17,869 nt of DNA from contig JBBRPS010000100.1 of the NCBI GenBank assembly GCA_038227745.1, forward strand, positions 1-17,869, in the 5' to 3' direction. Source of the stretch: DASPXY01 sp038227745. Its GTDB lineage: Bacteria; Planctomycetota; Planctomycetia; Gemmatales; Gemmataceae. Positions 8,135 through 16,156 of this stretch are shown here, in pieces. The translations under genes and the position numbers were made by a program. Position 1 is the first letter of the stretch. Every line of letters starts with the position of its first letter. Below the pieces are notes generated by a model that made no database searches, was not told where the DNA came from, and saw only the letters and a list, made by a program, of their open reading frames with translations.

Positions 8135-8938
8135 TCACGTATGACAAAAGAAGCACGGCTGGTCGTCGTCCTCGTCCTCCAGAACCTCGTCAAACACCTC
8201 AATCAGAGGCAGGTTGACGCGCCGTTTCTTCTTCTCAGCCATTGCCTTTTCGTGCCGGGCCTTGATCTCGGCCACGCGCTCCGGCCGGGATAACTCCTCC
8301 AGCGATTCCTTGCCGCTCCACGTGAAGTGCTCGCCGGTCTCCTCGTTGATCTTTTCGTATTCCTTGGCCAAGTCGAACAGTTCCGGGTGGCGCTCCATCA
8401 GGCCGACCCATTCTGCGCGTCGCTGGAAGAAACAGAAGTAGCAGCCCGAGCGGGTACGCCAGTCGTAGTACGCTGGCAGACCGACGCCGCTCTCCTCCAG
8501 AATCCTGTGGACCCCGTCAATCGTGATGCCGTCGTCCTTGAACGGCAGCACGGTCTTGATGTTCGGCTTGGTCGAGACGTATGCGGCGCGATCCTCGTCG
8601 GCGCGGATCCCGGCGTACATCACCACCTCGTCGTCGCCCACGTACTTCTCAAAAGGCTTGATCTTCAGCATCTTTGTACACCAGCGCATGTTCGACGACG
8701 GCAGGTAGCCGCCGTAGACCTCCAGCCAGTGGTCGAAGCCACGATCATCCTTTAACCGTTCGATCTTGATGCCTAGCGCGTATTCAATCTTGGTCAGGTA
8801 TTCGTAAGTTTCGGCCAGTTCCTTGTCGGTGTCGCAGAAGACGTACTCCATCCCGGCCACGCGATCCCTCATATAAACGGCGAGGGCCGTGCTGTCCTTC
8901 CCCCCGGACATCATCAGAATGTGGCGCATCTTCTTCAT
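8135..8938 (-). CDS. brxP: PAPS-reductase/DndC-like protein (BrxP-like)
   Basis: A 267-aa adenine-nucleotide alpha-hydrolase-fold enzyme with the PP-loop 'SGGKDSTALAVY' (11-22). Cysteines suited to an iron-sulfur cluster are at 87 ('MRWCTK'), 166/169 ('GCYFC') and 262/265 ('PCFFC'). An acidic run 'EDEDDD' precedes the terminal CxxC. Relatives include CysH, DndC of DNA phosphorothioation and BrxP of type 4 BREX, which activate a substrate with ATP for sulfur chemistry. DNA backbone or base modification is therefore the probable role (inference). I chose the ATG at 8938, giving 'MKKMRHILMMSGGKDS', with GGGAG 10 nt upstream; a TTG at 8959 is possible but less likely. It follows ATPase A by 52 nt. 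It is the only sulfur-chemistry gene in the window. Confidence 0.9.
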   Translation of the reverse strand: MKKMRHILMMSGGKDSTALAVYMRDRVAGMEYVFCDTDKELAETYEYLTKIEYALGIKIERLKDDRGFDHWLEVYGGYLPSSNMRWCTKMLKIKPFEKYVGDDEVVMYAGIRADEDRAAYVSTKPNIKTVLPFKDDGITIDGVHRILEESGVGLPAYYDWRTRSGCYFCFFQRRAEWVGLMERHPELFDLAKEYEKINEETGEHFTWSGKESLEELSRPERVAEIKARHEKAMAEKKKRRVNLPLIEVFDEVLEDEDDDQPCFFCHT

Positions 8939-8990
8939 AAACGGTAGTCTCCCGCGCAATTACAGCGTTCACCAGCCTAGCTGGTCGATT

Positions 8991-11900
8991 TCAGGCACTT
9001 GGCGGTTCGCCCTCGGTGAGCAGCTGCCGGGCGATCTGCGCAAGAATCGCCACGCTCGCCTCCCGCTGACCCAGCAGGTTGTGCTCGCGCAGAACCCGCC
9101 GCACTTCCTCACGTGCCCGCGTGGCCTCTTCCGCTAGTTGCGGCGGCACCTTCACGACACGTTCGACCTCGCCGCCATCCGGGACGGAAATGCTGATCCG
9201 CAGCATCTCGCGGTCGCCGTCCAGCAGTGCGAAGCCTGTCTTTTCCAACTCGAAGGCCAGCACGCGGAAGTGCTCGAATGTGCGGGCGGTGGCGGCCAGC
9301 TGCACCTCGAACCGCGCCCGGTCGGTATCGTCCCAGTGTGTCGGCGGCTTGCCCGCCAGCAGCGTGGCGATGGACTCCAGCCACGTCGTATCCTCGATGC
9401 CGCTGTCGGCGACCCGAGTCAGGACGGCTTTCAGCTTGGCGTCTACGGCGATATTGAGGACCAGCCGGGCGTGATGCTCGATGTTCTGCCGGGCGGCGGC
9501 AAGCGGCCCTTCCTGCCCGAACGCCTTCAGCAGGATCCGCTCCACCTCGGCCAGCAGGTGCGGGTAGGCCCGCTGCAACTCGGTGAAGGCCGAACGCAGC
9601 TGCGTGAAGTACGCCTCCACCTGCTCGGCATCGACCTTGCCTTTCGCCTCAAACGCCGGGAATCCGCAGGCAACGGGGAGATCGGTAAAGAGTAGCAGGT
9701 CGGGCTGCCGGGCTTCCTTCATGGCCCGCAGCACCCGCTGCGTCGTCTCCGCGAGCTGCCGCGTCTTGCTGACGTAATCGGGGAGGTCTTTCACCATGCG
9801 GACCAGCGGTCGCACCACCGTGAGCAGGTCCGGCTGCTCCTCACTGCCGCGGTTCAGCATGGCCGCGTACTGCTGGAATACCTCGGCGCGCGGCCCGGCG
9901 ATGCGGAAACGCTGCAACTCGAACTTGCCCGGCGTGCGGAACAGCTTCTCGAAGGTGGCGGCGTTCGGCCGAGGGACGAACGATCCTTCCTCGTAGAGCG
10001 CCAGCTGCGAGTGTCCGTGGACCAGCACGGCGGCGAGCAGCACCGGCAGCACGCCGTCCTTCAGACCGAACGGCGGGCGGCGGAGCAGCGCGAACAGCTT
10101 CGCCACGGACTGCCGCCCACTGTCGGTCTCGGCGAGGAATCCGTCGATGGCCCGCCACAACTCCCGCACGGCCTCCTCGGCCTTGCCGTCCGGCGGGTAG
10201 ATACCGAACGCGCCGCCCTGCTTGCGGTGTAGCCGGGATGCCTTCAACACGGTCTCGTACATGCTGCGCTCGGGCGGGTGGCCTTCAACGAACCCCAGCT
10301 GTTCCAGCCCGGCGGACTCGAACATGGCCTCGATCAGGTTGCGACGCGCCGCCGCGGCCGACGAGGATAGGCCCCGGCGGTTGATGAGTTCGTTGCGCCA
10401 CTGCGGGGTACAGTGATACACGTCGTCGCACGCCTTCGAGAGCAGATCGTTGAGCTGCCGCTGATTGCCTAGCTTAACCGGCTTCCCGCGATAGTACCAC
10501 GTGCAGCCCGGATTCGCCAGCGAGAACACCCAGGCGAGATGTCCCTGCAGGTTCTGTTCGGCGATGGCCAGCCGCGCCTGCAATTCCCGGCGCGCGGTGC
10601 GGTCCGCCTCCAGCTCAGGCGTGTGCTCCGTCACCCAGCGCAGGCAGGTCAGTTCGTGGCACAGTTCCCGCAGGTCGAATACGTCTTGCGGCAGGGCCAC
10701 TACCACGGGCACCTCGGTGGGCGTGGCGATCGTGCCCCGTATCGCTTCGCGGTCGTCGGCGTCACGGGGCAGGCAGTAGACAACCCGCCCGTCGGCCTCG
10801 CCGGGATCGGCGGCGATCACGCCTTGAAACAGGTCGGTTTGCAGGGCGGCGCGGTCCGCGTAGCAGGCCTCGAAATACCGCAGAGTGCCCGTCTGGAAGT
10901 AGTGGCGGCGGGCGATCAGCGGCTGAGGCGGGGCCTCGCGCGTGAGGAAGGTGGCAAGGTTCTGATCCTGCTCGACGGACTGGCGTGCGGCCTGCAGCCG
11001 GTCGTCGATGTCCACGTCGCTGCCTTCCCACAGGGCGTAACTCCCGGTGTGGCGACGAAAAACCACGACCCTACGGCGCGATAACGACTGGATCGCTTCG
11101 TCGATTTCTTCCCGTGTGGCCGCACCCTTCAACGCGGCGTGGAGGGCGCCTCCGCTGGCAGGGATGCCGCTGGCGGAGCCGAGGGCCTGGAGCAGGCCAA
11201 TGCTCTTGACGAGCCGCACCTCCAGCGCGGTCGCGTCGTGCAGGCGGTCCAGCGCCGATTGCACCTCCGCCCACAGCTTGCCGCGGTGCTGGGCAAAAAG
11301 CGTCGGCCCGAGCGAGGTCATGACGTAATCGAAGAGCCGGTCGAGCCGGTACGGCCCGGCCTTGACGGTCTGCTCGCGCAGGAATTCCTGAAACCCGAAC
11401 GGCTCGGATGAGGCCAGAAACGCGAACAGGGACCGCTCGTTCTGCGCCAGCTGGCGGAACAGCGGACCAAGCATCAGCGCGGTCAGCGGGTGCAGTGGGT
11501 AGGCGGCGGTCACGCACTCTTGCAATTCGCCGGCGGACATCGACCCGGCCTTCAGTCCGAGGGCAGCGGTGTCCTGCGCGTGGACCCGCGCCTGCCTGCG
11601 GAGCGCCTTCAGCCCGGCATCGTTGCCCTCGTGCCGGATGGCGTGGGCCAGCAGCCGCAGCAGTTGCTCGGTGCGCTCCTCAAACGCCACGTCCTCGAAC
11701 CGCCCCTGTACCTTCCCCCATTCCGCGCGCCTGCCGGCGCTCATGTGCTCGGCATAGCGATCGACGGCCTGGTGCAGGATGGTCACGAACAGGAAGGGCC
11801 GCTCCGAGCGCGTCGCCGCCTCCGCCAACTCTTGCAGCACGAACACGTCGCCTTGCTCGGGGTTGCTGGCCCCGTACTCAAGGAACTTGCCCAGCTCGTC

Positions 11901-12503
11901 CACGATCAGCAGGATGCCCGCCGCCTCGTTGCCGAACCGCTCAAGGTAGGCGTTCGCCTCCTCGAACAGACCGACGATGGCGGTGCCCGAGGTGCCGGGG
12001 GCTTCGGCCATGCGCTGCAGCCGCTCAACGAGCAGGGGAGGACGGCCGGACCCGCGCACCGCGTTCAGCGCAGCGGCGAGACTGCCAGCCAGCGCCTTTT
12101 CCAGTGGCTGCCGGGAGCCGGTCACCAGCACGGGACAGAGCCGAGCGGTCTTTTGGGGCAACGGTCCGCCCGTTCCAAAGAACCGCTCGTACAGGTCGGC
12201 GTCATGTTCTTCAAGAAATGCCCTTGCCTTGTTCCGCACCCAGGGCTCCCCCGCAAGCGCCTGCGCGGCCAGCAGGGCGAAGGCCGATTTGCCGGAGCCG
12301 TAGGGTCCGGTGAGCGACCAAGCACGGATGGGCGATTCGGAGTGGAGCGCCTCGGCCAGGCGGCGCAGCACGTCGCGGCCGGTCGGGGTGAGGATGTAGC
12401 CCTCCAGGGCGTCGCTGCGGTGGGCATCGCGGGCCAGCGACACGGAGCGGGCAAAGCGCGGGCTGACGACCACCAGCTTGTCGAGGGTGGGGGAATCGCT
12501 CAT
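8991..12503 (-). CDS. Large P-loop ATPase A, BrxC/DndC-associated type
   Basis: A 1170-aa ATPase with Walker A 'LTGPYGSGKSAF' (64-75) and Walker B 'ILLIVDELGKFLEYG' (197-211). The segment 'AYPLHPLTALMLGPL' is at 334-348. A 'VVVFRRHTGSYALWEGSDVD' block (479-498) looks like a winged-helix linker of ATPases of this class. 'PPFGLKDGVLPVLLAAVL' is at 810-827. Two of these motifs match the 1256-aa BrxC-like ATPase ('YPLHPxTA' and 'PP[FY]G[LI]..GV[LI]P'), so this is a second, diverged copy of the same ATPase type. The start ATG overlaps the DUF4007 A stop in an ATGA junction, so DUF4007 A and ATPase A are translated as a pair. Role is probably DNA-state sensing or ATP-driven complex assembly; this is inferred, as such proteins lack firm biochemistry. 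Confidence 0.87.
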   Translation of the reverse strand: MSDSPTLDKLVVVSPRFARSVSLARDAHRSDALEGYILTPTGRDVLRRLAEALHSESPIRAWSLTGPYGSGKSAFALLAAQALAGEPWVRNKARAFLEEHDADLYERFFGTGGPLPQKTARLCPVLVTGSRQPLEKALAGSLAAALNAVRGSGRPPLLVERLQRMAEAPGTSGTAIVGLFEEANAYLERFGNEAAGILLIVDELGKFLEYGASNPEQGDVFVLQELAEAATRSERPFLFVTILHQAVDRYAEHMSAGRRAEWGKVQGRFEDVAFEERTEQLLRLLAHAIRHEGNDAGLKALRRQARVHAQDTAALGLKAGSMSAGELQECVTAAYPLHPLTALMLGPLFRQLAQNERSLFAFLASSEPFGFQEFLREQTVKAGPYRLDRLFDYVMTSLGPTLFAQHRGKLWAEVQSALDRLHDATALEVRLVKSIGLLQALGSASGIPASGGALHAALKGAATREEIDEAIQSLSRRRVVVFRRHTGSYALWEGSDVDIDDRLQAARQSVEQDQNLATFLTREAPPQPLIARRHYFQTGTLRYFEACYADRAALQTDLFQGVIAADPGEADGRVVYCLPRDADDREAIRGTIATPTEVPVVVALPQDVFDLRELCHELTCLRWVTEHTPELEADRTARRELQARLAIAEQNLQGHLAWVFSLANPGCTWYYRGKPVKLGNQRQLNDLLSKACDDVYHCTPQWRNELINRRGLSSSAAAARRNLIEAMFESAGLEQLGFVEGHPPERSMYETVLKASRLHRKQGGAFGIYPPDGKAEEAVRELWRAIDGFLAETDSGRQSVAKLFALLRRPPFGLKDGVLPVLLAAVLVHGHSQLALYEEGSFVPRPNAATFEKLFRTPGKFELQRFRIAGPRAEVFQQYAAMLNRGSEEQPDLLTVVRPLVRMVKDLPDYVSKTRQLAETTQRVLRAMKEARQPDLLLFTDLPVACGFPAFEAKGKVDAEQVEAYFTQLRSAFTELQRAYPHLLAEVERILLKAFGQEGPLAAARQNIEHHARLVLNIAVDAKLKAVLTRVADSGIEDTTWLESIATLLAGKPPTHWDDTDRARFEVQLAATARTFEHFRVLAFELEKTGFALLDGDREMLRISISVPDGGEVERVVKVPPQLAEEATRAREEVRRVLREHNLLGQREASVAILAQIARQLLTEGEPPSA

Positions 12504-13420
12504 CGTCGCTTCCCTCCAGTGGCGTACACGTCGGCGAGGGCCTTGGCGGGGCTGATCTGCTCATGGCGGTAGAGCTGCCGCAGGCCTGCCGTCTCGCCGT
12601 AAGACATTCTTCCGTCCGTCTGTTGTTCTATGCCTTCCAGCCGCTCGGCGAGCGAGGATTCGTCGATCTTGAACAGGCGGCCGGGACTTCCCGGTTGCCG
12701 CGCGAGGTCATGCAGCGCCAGTGTTTCGGCTGCCGGTGCGAACGCCTCCCAGAACCGTAAGGTGGCGAAGAGCAGGATGCCGTCGGGTAAGCTCCGCCGA
12801 GCGCCGCGCTGGAAGCGGTAGGCCCTCCCGTCGCCGGGCTGGGTGATGAGGCCCAGTTCGGTCAGCGGGCAGTCGAGCGTATCCTCGGCGATGGCGCCAC
12901 GGCTGGCGCGCGACGGCACGTAGGTGCGTAAGAACACCTCCACGTCGCGCTTGACCGAACTCTCTGCCACCTGCTTGCCCGGCAGAGTCTGGGTCCACTT
13001 GAACAGCGACGAGGCCAGCGCCTCGCGGGTGAATTCCGGCTCGTGAAAGTAGCTGAAGGCCCAAAACCAGGTCGTTGCCCGTGCCCGGTTGGATGCGATC
13101 TGCCAGTGCAGCACCCACAGCGTCGCGGGGTCTTCGAGATACGGATCAAGTCCGTTGTCGGCCAGCAGCAGCGTGCCCAGTTCGGTCGGCTGGAGGACAC
13201 CCCCTGCATCGCGGTTCTCTGCCAGGATCCCGGCGGCAAGGCACCAGTGCCGGATGCTGCGCACCATGTTCTTGCCCACGCCGAGCGTGGTGGTGGCGTC
13301 GTCGCGCGTGAACACGCCGGCGTCGTCCTGAACGGCGTCAAAACCCTTCTTCAGCCAGGGGTAGCGACACGGGAACGTCTCGTGCCCGGAGAAGGAATGC
13401 TGCAGAGCACTTCCGCCCAT
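12500..13420 (-). CDS. DUF4007 family protein A
   Basis: This 306-aa protein is the first gene of the operon. It begins with the DUF4007 signature 'FSGHETFPCRYPWLKKGFDA' (10-29), then 'LGVGKNMVRSIRHWCLAAGIL' spread over 46-66, 'PTELGTLLLADNGLDPYLED' (78-97) and the helix 'TLWVLHWQIASNRA' (100-113). The GKN-helix followed by a Trp suggests a winged-helix fold. DUF4007 proteins are known as neighbours of PAPS-reductase-like and phosphorothioation-associated genes, but their function is undefined. The ATG at 13420 has GAGGA 7-9 nt upstream. Its stop overlaps the ATPase A start by 4 bp. A second, more divergent DUF4007-like protein is encoded downstream at 7152-8012. Confidence 0.9.
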   Translation of the reverse strand: MGGSALQHSFSGHETFPCRYPWLKKGFDAVQDDAGVFTRDDATTTLGVGKNMVRSIRHWCLAAGILAENRDAGGVLQPTELGTLLLADNGLDPYLEDPATLWVLHWQIASNRARATTWFWAFSYFHEPEFTREALASSLFKWTQTLPGKQVAESSVKRDVEVFLRTYVPSRASRGAIAEDTLDCPLTELGLITQPGDGRAYRFQRGARRSLPDGILLFATLRFWEAFAPAAETLALHDLARQPGSPGRLFKIDESSLAERLEGIEQQTDGRMSYGETAGLRQLYRHEQISPAKALADVYATGGKRR

Positions 13421-13587
13421 CCATAATTCCTCATGCTGTAGACACTTTCAGCGCTCAATCGTACCCGGCAAGTTTTTAGAATGACAGGGTCGTTGGATGG
13501 TTTGGCGCGGATTTTCCAGGCGGGTGACGGTGATATTGCAGGATCCTCTGAAAAAGTCACGTTTGACGGGGCGCGGGTGGGCAGGCT
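13421..13587. promoter_or_regulatory. Divergent intergenic region between the BREX-like operon and the methyltransferase
   Basis: The 167-bp region must hold the promoter(s) for both the eight-gene minus-strand operon and the plus-strand methyltransferase. On the plus strand a -10-like TAGAAT lies at 13477-13482 within a T-rich stretch, but no good -35 stands 16-18 bp before it. On the minus strand no convincing -35/-10 pair is visible. A small AGCGCT palindrome near 13450 is the only dyad I noted. Local composition is more AT-rich than the flanking genes. Confidence 0.4.
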
Positions 13588-15048
13588 ATGGAACACGCGG
13601 CGATTCAGCGGCATAAAACAGCCATCCGGCGCGGCGACTTCTCGCGGCCAGTCAAGTGCCTGCTGCGTGACGGGCTGGTCGGAAAGGGCGTGACGTTCTT
13701 CGACTACGGCTGTGGCCGTGGCGAAGACCTGGAACTGTTGACAAAAGAAGGAGTCGCGTGCTGCGGCTGGGACCCTGCCTACCGCCCCGACGCTCCGCAG
13801 CAGAAAGCCGACGTGGTCAACCTGGGCTACGTCCTCAACGTCATCGAGGACGCGCAAGAGCGCGCCGAGACGCTGCGCCGGGCCTGGGGGCTGTGCCGCC
13901 AGGTGCTGGCGGTGTCCGCGCAGGTGCTGATGTCCGGGCGCGGCAAGGACCCGGTCGAGTTCGGCGACGGGGTGTTGACCAACCGAGGAACGTTCCAGAA
14001 GTTCTACGAGCAGAGCGAACTCAGGAGTTACCTGGAGGCGCAGCTGGAGGTCGAGGCGATCCCCGCGGGGATCGGCACGTTCTACCTGTTCAAGGATGAG
14101 GCCCTGCGCCAACAGTTCCTGGCCAACCGGTTCCGGCGCCGGGAGATACTCCCCCGCAAGCGTATCGCCGAGTTGCGGCTGGAGGAAACCCGCCAGGCCC
14201 TGGAGCCGCTGATGGGGGTGATGGCCCGGCTGGGTCGCCTGCCTGACCCCACGGAGTTCGACGGCGCGCAGGTCGTCGAGCGGTTCGGCTCTCTCAAACG
14301 GGCCTTTGCCGCGATCCAGCGGATCACCGACGCGGAGACCTGGGAGGCGATCGCCCGCCGGCGGCGCGAGGACATGCTGGTCTACCTCGCCCTGGCCCGT
14401 TTCCGCAAGCGACCTTTACTGTCGCAGCTGCCGCTCGGCCTGCAGCGCGACATGAAGGCGTTCTTCGGCACCTACCACAGGGCCTGCGCCGAGGCCGACG
14501 CATGGCTGTTCAAGGCGGGCGACGCGGCTGCGATCGACGAAGCCTGCAAGCGGTCCACAATCGGCAAACTGCTGCCCGACGACCTGTACGTCCACCGCCG
14601 TGCCCTGGATTCACTGGAGCCGGTCCTGCGCATCTACGAAGGCTGTGGCCGTGCCTACCTCGGTGAGGTCGAAGGGGCGAACGTCATCAAGATCCACCGG
14701 CGGTCGGGAAAGCTGTCGTACCTCGTCTACCCCAACTTCGAGAGCGATCCGCACCCGGCGCTGCTGCGGTGCGTGAAGCTGAACCTGCGGACGCGGCAAA
14801 TCGAGTGTTACGAATACGGGCACAGCGTCAACCCGCCGGTTCTCCACCGCAAGGAGTCGTTCCTGTTGCCCGAGGACGACCTGCACGCCAAATTCGCCCG
14901 GCTAACCGCCCAGGAGGAGAAGAACGGACTGTTGGAGAACCCCAGCGGGATCGGCACACGCGACGGCTGGGCCAGCAGGCTCGCCGAGCGAGGCTTCGCC
15001 TTGAAGGGGCACCGGCTGGTGAAGGATCAACGCAACGGCGATGCTTGA
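13588..15048 (+). CDS. Putative methyltransferase, DNA-phosphorothioation-associated family
   Basis: A 486-aa protein with an N-terminal Rossmann-type SAM-binding domain. 'RHKTAIRRGDFSRPV' (8-22) leads into motif I 'FFDYGCGRGEDLELL' (37-51), the acidic-end strand 'CGWDPAY' (59-65) and 'ADVVNLGYVLNVIED' (74-88). This pattern is that of the family named 'DNA phosphorothioation-associated putative methyltransferase' (TIGR04096). There is no NPPY/DPPY motif, so it is not a PglX-type adenine methylase. The C-terminal half has a 'YLVYPNFESDPHP' block and an 'RDGWASRLAERGF' ending, typical of the family as I recall it. The ATG at 13588 is the only start, since an in-frame stop lies at 13564-13566. 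It is transcribed away from the operon and ends 10 bp from the convergent 228-aa gene. Target (DNA, protein or small molecule) is unknown. Confidence 0.88.
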   Translation: MEHAAIQRHKTAIRRGDFSRPVKCLLRDGLVGKGVTFFDYGCGRGEDLELLTKEGVACCGWDPAYRPDAPQQKADVVNLGYVLNVIEDAQERAETLRRAWGLCRQVLAVSAQVLMSGRGKDPVEFGDGVLTNRGTFQKFYEQSELRSYLEAQLEVEAIPAGIGTFYLFKDEALRQQFLANRFRRREILPRKRIAELRLEETRQALEPLMGVMARLGRLPDPTEFDGAQVVERFGSLKRAFAAIQRITDAETWEAIARRRREDMLVYLALARFRKRPLLSQLPLGLQRDMKAFFGTYHRACAEADAWLFKAGDAAAIDEACKRSTIGKLLPDDLYVHRRALDSLEPVLRIYEGCGRAYLGEVEGANVIKIHRRSGKLSYLVYPNFESDPHPALLRCVKLNLRTRQIECYEYGHSVNPPVLHRKESFLLPEDDLHAKFARLTAQEEKNGLLENPSGIGTRDGWASRLAERGFALKGHRLVKDQRNGDA

Positions 15049-15058
15049 GGGGTCGAGG

Positions 15059-15745
15059 TTATACCAGGCGGCCAGTGAAGGATCGCCGCGTTGTAGTAAA
15101 GGGCTTGCTCAGCAGATCCAGCAGCTGATTCTCGGTCCATTCGCCGCGATTCCAGCGTTTCGATTGTAATTCCGCAGCGTGCGGAAAACCGCGTTCTTCG
15201 AGCCAGTCGTGCAAGACCAGCTGGGTGCTGCGGTCTCCGATGGCAGCGCGTAATAAACCCAGAAATGACGGATCGGGATGAGCCCGCATCACGGCGTAGA
15301 GGTGACCGGACCGGACGGCTTCGTCGTGTCGGGCGAGAAGGCATTCCCGTGCGACCTGGTGGCTTTCGACCCGTTCGCGGTACGCATCAGGGCGTTCGCG
15401 ATAGAAACCGTTCAACGCGGGAGCCTGCACCGCATGGCGAGAGCCGGGTATGACGGCATCGGCCAAGTCCCAGGAACCGCCCGGGCCGAGGGATTGCCCG
15501 CGATGGGCGCTGACGTTGCCGCAGGGGTCGGCCACGAACCAGGCCCCGATAACCTGACGGTTGTTACTTGACGGGACGATGTGAGAGGCGTGGACCAGCC
15601 GGTTCGCCGCCTCACCCCTCGTGAACGCCCGGAACGCGAGCTGCGTGGCGGTCCGCAGGTAAATGCGCCGGCTCGGCTCACCAGTCAGGTCGGCGTCCGC
15701 ATGGAACAGCCCCGGATAGACCATCCTGATCGGCGGCTCGGTCAT
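15059..15745 (-). CDS. Hypothetical protein with TIGR02996-like C-terminal segment
   Basis: A 228-aa protein with strong high-GC third-position bias, so probably real. I recognise no enzyme motif. Residues 151-193 ('AVMRAHPDPSFLGLLRAAIG' through 'LHDWLEERGFPHAAEL') resemble the planctomycete-enriched TIGR02996 repeat ('ADWLEE.GDPRA' type). The N-terminal 140 residues contain a 'QVIGAWFVADPCGN' stretch and no signal peptide or membrane segment. Its stop is 10 bp from the methyltransferase stop, in convergent orientation. No strong ribosome binding site precedes the ATG, so the start is uncertain. It is more likely host chromosomal background than part of the defence system, though its tight packing leaves that open. 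Confidence 0.68.
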   Translation of the reverse strand: MTEPPIRMVYPGLFHADADLTGEPSRRIYLRTATQLAFRAFTRGEAANRLVHASHIVPSSNNRQVIGAWFVADPCGNVSAHRGQSLGPGGSWDLADAVIPGSRHAVQAPALNGFYRERPDAYRERVESHQVARECLLARHDEAVRSGHLYAVMRAHPDPSFLGLLRAAIGDRSTQLVLHDWLEERGFPHAAELQSKRWNRGEWTENQLLDLLSKPFTTTRRSFTGRLV

Positions 15746-16156
15746 CGGAGGGTAAATCCCCGCCCGGACAAAATATGACGAACAAAAGCCTCACAAGTGG
15801 TGAGGTTACCGGGATTTGCCCTGGCGTTCAACGTCAGAAAGGCTCACCACTTCTACATGTCCGCCAGCCGGTCCACCAGCCGTTTCAGGGCACCCACGCC
15901 TCCGCCCTGCTACACCAGATCGAGCACCTTGTCGATCAAGTCAACCGGGCCGCTCTGAATCAACGATGTCGGGCCGGAGGACGGTCTGACTTCGCAGTCG
16001 GCAACACTACCGGCCGCGGACCTGGCGGGTGAGGGCCATGGATGTCGGTCTGTCGTGCGGGCAGTGCTGCCTGTCCTGCGCCAGACGGAACCGGCTGACG
16101 GACGCGGGCGATCCGACCGGGCTGGAGGGGTTCGGCGACTTCCGGCATGGGGCAGT
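15746..16156. other. Intergenic stretch, no convincing gene
   Basis: Short open frames exist on both strands but none has a start, ribosome binding site and protein-like composition together. The notable content is the nested inverted repeat at 15790-15852. An AT-richer patch at 15765-15790 could hold a weak promoter for the 228-aa gene, but I cannot define its elements. Confidence 0.4.
15790..15852. repeat. Nested inverted repeat
   Basis: The outer arms are AAGTGGTGAG (15795-15804) and CTCACCACTT (15843-15852), a perfect 10-bp match across a 38-nt spacer. The left arm can also fold on itself as CTCAC (15790-15794) with GTGAG (15800-15804). Within the spacer is a near-perfect dyad CTGGCGTTCAACGTCAG (15821-15837). 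No T-run follows on either strand, so it is not a standard intrinsic terminator. It lies just upstream of the 228-aa minus-strand gene and could be an operator, a boundary element or the end of a small mobile element; I cannot tell which. Confidence 0.55.

Noticed and set aside
11490..12572. 360-aa plus-strand open frame antisense to ATPase A
   Set aside because: The minus strand carries Walker A and B in a full-length ATPase; this frame is low-complexity and Arg/Gly/Leu-rich.
13351..14112. 253-aa minus-strand open frame spanning the divergent region
   Set aside because: It would overlap both the methyltransferase SAM domain and the DUF4007 A start; no supporting motif.
13588..15048. PglX-type adenine methylase of BREX
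   Set aside because: Too short and without NPPY/DPPY; motifs fit the phosphorothioation-associated methyltransferase family instead.
1..15048. DISARM system
   Set aside because: No helicase of the DrmA type, no DrmB and no phospholipase-D protein are present; PglZ and BrxL point to BREX.
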